Source of the DNA: an uncultured Bacilli bacterium
Lineage (GTDB): Bacteria > Bacillota_I > Bacilli_A > RF39 > UBA660
NCBI GenBank assembly: GCA_944332475.1
Contig: CALVKA010000002.1
Span: 259,147-323,146, forward strand
DNA: 64,000 nucleotides
Direction: 5' to 3'
Of this stretch, positions 63,434 through 64,000 are shown piece after piece. A program made the position numbers and the translations under genes. Each line of letters opens with the position of its first letter. Position 1 is the stretch's first letter. The notes beneath the pieces were generated by a model that did not search any database, had not been told where the DNA came from, and saw only the letters and a list, made by a program, of their open reading frames with translations.

Positions 63434-63847
63434 ATGAAAAGCGAAGGTCATGGAACACTAACATTTCTAGGTGTAGTAATGATAATTTTTGGTTTAGTAT
63501 ATGCATTATTAGGAACATTAAGTTTAATGGGTACCATTACAGGTGTATTACCTGGACATGAAGAACAAGAAATTATTATTGTAATATTATCATACATCAT
63601 CGCAATTTTAGCAATCATCGGAGGAATTTCTAGTGTAAGAGGAAAATACACAATAGCAAAAACCATAAGTTTAATTTTTGCAATCGTTGGACTTGTATCT
63701 TTAATTTATAATCAAGTAACCCAAGATACATTCAACAATTTTGATTGCATCACTATGGTATTAGGTGCTGGAATTTTCTATCTTGCAACAACAGCTAAAA
63801 AAGAAGACGATCAAGTAAAGGCAGTAAAAGAAAAAAAATTAAAATAA
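63434..63847 (+). CDS. Four-TM hypothetical membrane protein, 137 aa
   Basis: Four hydrophobic segments (about residues 8-34, 47-66, 74-95 and 105-120) and a Lys-rich end. No family recognised; the layout is that of DUF4064-like proteins. GAGGTG precedes the ATG and a strong hairpin terminator follows. Confidence 0.8.
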   Translation: MKSEGHGTLTFLGVVMIIFGLVYALLGTLSLMGTITGVLPGHEEQEIIIVILSYIIAILAIIGGISSVRGKYTIAKTISLIFAIVGLVSLIYNQVTQDTFNNFDCITMVLGAGIFYLATTAKKEDDQVKAVKEKKLK

Positions 63848-63886
63848 AAAAACTCTAATTGAAAATCTCAATTAGGGTTTTTTTTA
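63848..63886. terminator. Bidirectional terminator, four-TM gene versus smpB
   Basis: Stem of about 12 pairs around AACTCTAATTGA/TCAATTAGGGTT with A and T runs on both flanks. Confidence 0.85.
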
Positions 63887-63899
63887 TTTTAGATAAATA

Positions 63900-64000
63900 T
63901 TAATAATTTTTTATATTTCGCAAAGCCTCGCGTTTCATATCTCTTTCCTTAATAGCTTCACGTTTATCATAATCTTTTTTACCACGGCATACTCCTAAAG
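63900..64000 (-). CDS. smpB: SsrA-binding protein SmpB, C-terminal end (runs off window)
   Basis: The last 33 codons on the minus strand read LGVCRGKKDYDKREAIKE and end RNIKNY. This is the SmpB C-terminal tail (GRGKKxYDKRExxxxRD) that enters the ribosomal mRNA channel with tmRNA. Only this end is in the window. It sits on the strand opposite ssrA, about 1.5 kb away. Confidence 0.9.
   Translation of the reverse strand, partial: LGVCRGKKDYDKREAIKERDMKREALRNIKNY

Overview
The window is an AT-rich (roughly 30% GC by eye) bacterial chromosome segment of about 55 protein genes. It reads as a spore-forming, fermentative member of the Bacilli, close to the lineages between Bacillus and the Mollicutes (Erysipelotrichales/RF39-like gut Firmicutes); that placement is inference. 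Support: standard code with TGA used as a stop (for example at 8179, 21000 and 48581), strong AGGAGG-type ribosome binding sites, sporulation genes (spoIVA, spoVIF, cse60, an alpha/beta SASP, CotF-like coat proteins, a YdcC-like lipoprotein), two T-box leaders, ezrA, cdaA-cdaR, and a tmRNA tag ending AFA as in Mollicutes. Metabolism visible here is mixed-acid/formate fermentation: pflB-pflA, two acetate kinases and formate-THF ligase, plus one GH31 glycosidase.

Layout. 1-2170 (minus): 5' part of cca, HU, and two unknown membrane proteins. 2230-6870 (plus): der, a SHOCT-like protein, spoVIF, a zinc-ribbon membrane protein and spoIVA. 6879-16790 (minus): three unknown proteins, ysxC, nrnA, two divergent ackA genes, SASP, thiI, and ezrA overlapping a pilin-like gene. 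17160-17960 (plus): rpsD with a long leader. 18000-25030 (minus): histidine phosphatase, membrane-anchored propeller-like protein, a Tyr T-box operon (CYTH protein plus tyrS with an internal stop codon), a four-gene envelope operon (YtxH, DUF948-like, disordered protein, lipoprotein) and trmB. 25080-27960 (plus): small proline-rich protein and two FemAB-type transferases. 27960-30880 (minus): a type VII secretion substrate island. 30960-40850 (minus): MurJ-type flippase, cse60, a Fic protein, a Leu T-box operon (membrane protein plus leuS), GH31 and a VanY-type peptidase. 40940-43060 (plus): patatin and radical SAM. 43060-46960: stomatin/NfeD pair, Ig-like membrane protein, fhs. 47110-49110 (plus): thioester adhesin and its sortase. 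49110-58910 (minus): CtpA, thioredoxin-like, LolA-like, cdaR, cdaA, tRNA-Thr, DUF378, NlpC/P60, coat-like proteins and FAD-Rieske oxidoreductase. 58960-61920 (minus): pflA and pflB. 62030-end: tmRNA, AIM24, a four-TM protein and the 3' end of smpB.

Most notable is 27960-30880: four WXG100-size proteins followed by a protein whose N-terminal helical domain carries FMG and YxxxD signatures and whose C-terminal domain is a C39-like cysteine peptidase, with an overlapping small gene downstream. This looks like an orphan type VII effector locus with a candidate partner or immunity protein; no secretion machinery is in the window. Second is the T-box-controlled tyrS, which has an in-frame TAA at codon 91 but is otherwise intact. 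Third is a thioester-domain adhesin next to a sortase that lacks the usual catalytic arginine.

No CRISPR array, insertion sequence, rRNA or prophage is visible. No gene-free stretch exceeds 300 bases; the longest gaps (21546-21814, 36923-37214, 17092-17353) hold the two T-boxes and the rpsD leader.
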